Source of the DNA: Legionellaceae bacterium
GTDB lineage: Bacteria; Pseudomonadota; Gammaproteobacteria; Legionellales; Legionellaceae
Length of the DNA: 5,899 nt
Direction of reading: 5' to 3'
NCBI GenBank assembly: GCA_947505025.1
Contig: CANNIJ010000088.1
Coordinates: 1 to 5,899 of the forward strand
Each line of letters starts with the position of its first letter. The stretch's first letter is position 1. Shown here one piece after another: positions 5,541-5,899 of the stretch. The translations under genes and the position numbers were made by a program. The notes below the pieces were generated by a model, which had not been told where the DNA came from, ran no database searches, and worked only from the letters and a program-made list of their open reading frames with translations.

Positions 5541-5783
5541 TATAATATCCCTCAAGTTACTAACACCAGTGACATAGCTGTACGCCTGTTTTTGGAAACG
5601 GAGGCAGATAAAGGTCATGGTCGAATTGAACTCCGCAAGTGCATTGCGAGCAGTCAGATTGACTGGCTAAAGCAAAAACCAGAATGGGCTCGATCTGGTA
5701 GATCCTAAGTATTGCCATCGACAAGGTTCAATGGTAGCGTGCAATCCACACAATGGAACGTGAAGCACCCAACCTATGTCACA
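5541..5783 (+). pseudogene. ISAs1-family transposase remnant with internal stop
   Basis: The frame through 5541-5705 encodes IAVRLFLETEADKGHGRIEL, then RKCIASSQIDWLKQKPEWA. This matches the ISAs1-family core in which a VRLF segment is followed by the signature HGRIE-x-R, then a D-W-L and a W. The preceding YNIPQVTNTSD fits the DY-x-L-x-V-K-x-N region just upstream in that family. A TAA at 5706-5708 interrupts the frame; the same frame then gives STRFNG and later TYVTPAP, resembling the family's later V-x-S-x-R, NG and YY-x-S-S-L-P segments. The N-terminal half is absent and the downstream match is weak, so this is a decayed internal fragment. I am confident of the family for 5580-5700 and less so for the edges. 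Confidence 0.65.
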
Positions 5784-5899
5784 CCAGCACCTGGCAACAA
5801 CCGGGGCAGTGGCGCGCGAAGCTATGGAGCACACGCGCCATCAGCCTGAAAAAACCTTGTTATATCAGGTTATCGAAGAACATTACCCTGAATTTTTAT
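5776..5899 (+). CDS. IS91-family-like transposase, N-terminal start (3' end outside window)
   Basis: The frame reads MEHTRHQPEKTLLYQVIEEH, then YPEFL, from ATG 5824 to the window edge. This resembles the opening of IS91-family (Y1/HUH-type) transposases, where a RHQPE-x-T-x-L-Y-x-x-V segment precedes the zinc-binding Cys motif; that motif and the catalytic tyrosines would lie beyond the window. An in-frame ATG at 5776 would add sixteen residues and has only a weak GAAG (5762-5765) ten bases upstream, but it falls inside the probable ISAs1 remnant, so ATG 5824 may be the true start. TGGCGCG (5810-5816) and CGCGCCA (5834-5840) form a GC-rich inverted repeat over the second start. Whether the element is intact cannot be seen. 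Confidence 0.5.
   Translation, partial: MSHQHLATTGAVAREAMEHTRHQPEKTLLYQVIEEHYPEFL

Noticed and set aside
5541..5546. Perfect TATAAT -10 hexamer.
   Set aside because: No acceptable -35 lies 15-19 bases upstream, and it falls within the transposase remnant coding frame (Tyr-Asn codons).

Overview
This AT-rich window looks like gammaproteobacterial chromosome. The TolC, PcnB, FolK and UspA-like proteins all resemble the Escherichia coli proteins along their length, pcnB followed by folK is a common gammaproteobacterial order, and the TerC-family protein matches the YgdQ type in length and motifs. A Legionellales-like host is possible, but that is only an impression.

Layout. (1) 2-460: 3' part of tolC, plus strand. 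(2) 531-917: small secreted protein of unknown function, minus strand, convergent with tolC, with a hairpin between them. (3) 1114-1302: tiny Cys-rich lipoprotein, plus strand, with its own promoter-like sequence. (4) 1382-3571: minus-strand cluster pcnB-folK-usp (RNA polyadenylation, folate synthesis, stress protein); pcnB and folK overlap. (5) 3672-4818: plus-strand pair, a TerC-family membrane protein followed two bases later by hemJ (protoporphyrinogen oxidase). (6) 4819-5899: accessory stretch. It holds a possible decayed transposase tail on the minus strand, a near-consensus promoter among short palindromic repeats, a 63-residue secreted peptide with eight cysteines in its mature part, a decayed ISAs1-family transposase piece, and the start of an IS91-family-like transposase that runs off the window.

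The left 4.8 kb is mostly housekeeping sequence, with two small exported proteins of unknown function. The right 1.1 kb is an insertion-sequence graveyard around the Cys-rich peptide gene. Two details stand out. The most likely start of pcnB is a non-canonical ATC or ATT codon, as known for E. coli pcnB. The two small exported Cys-rich proteins match no family I recognise. I see no complete novel multi-gene system, CRISPR array, rRNA or tRNA.
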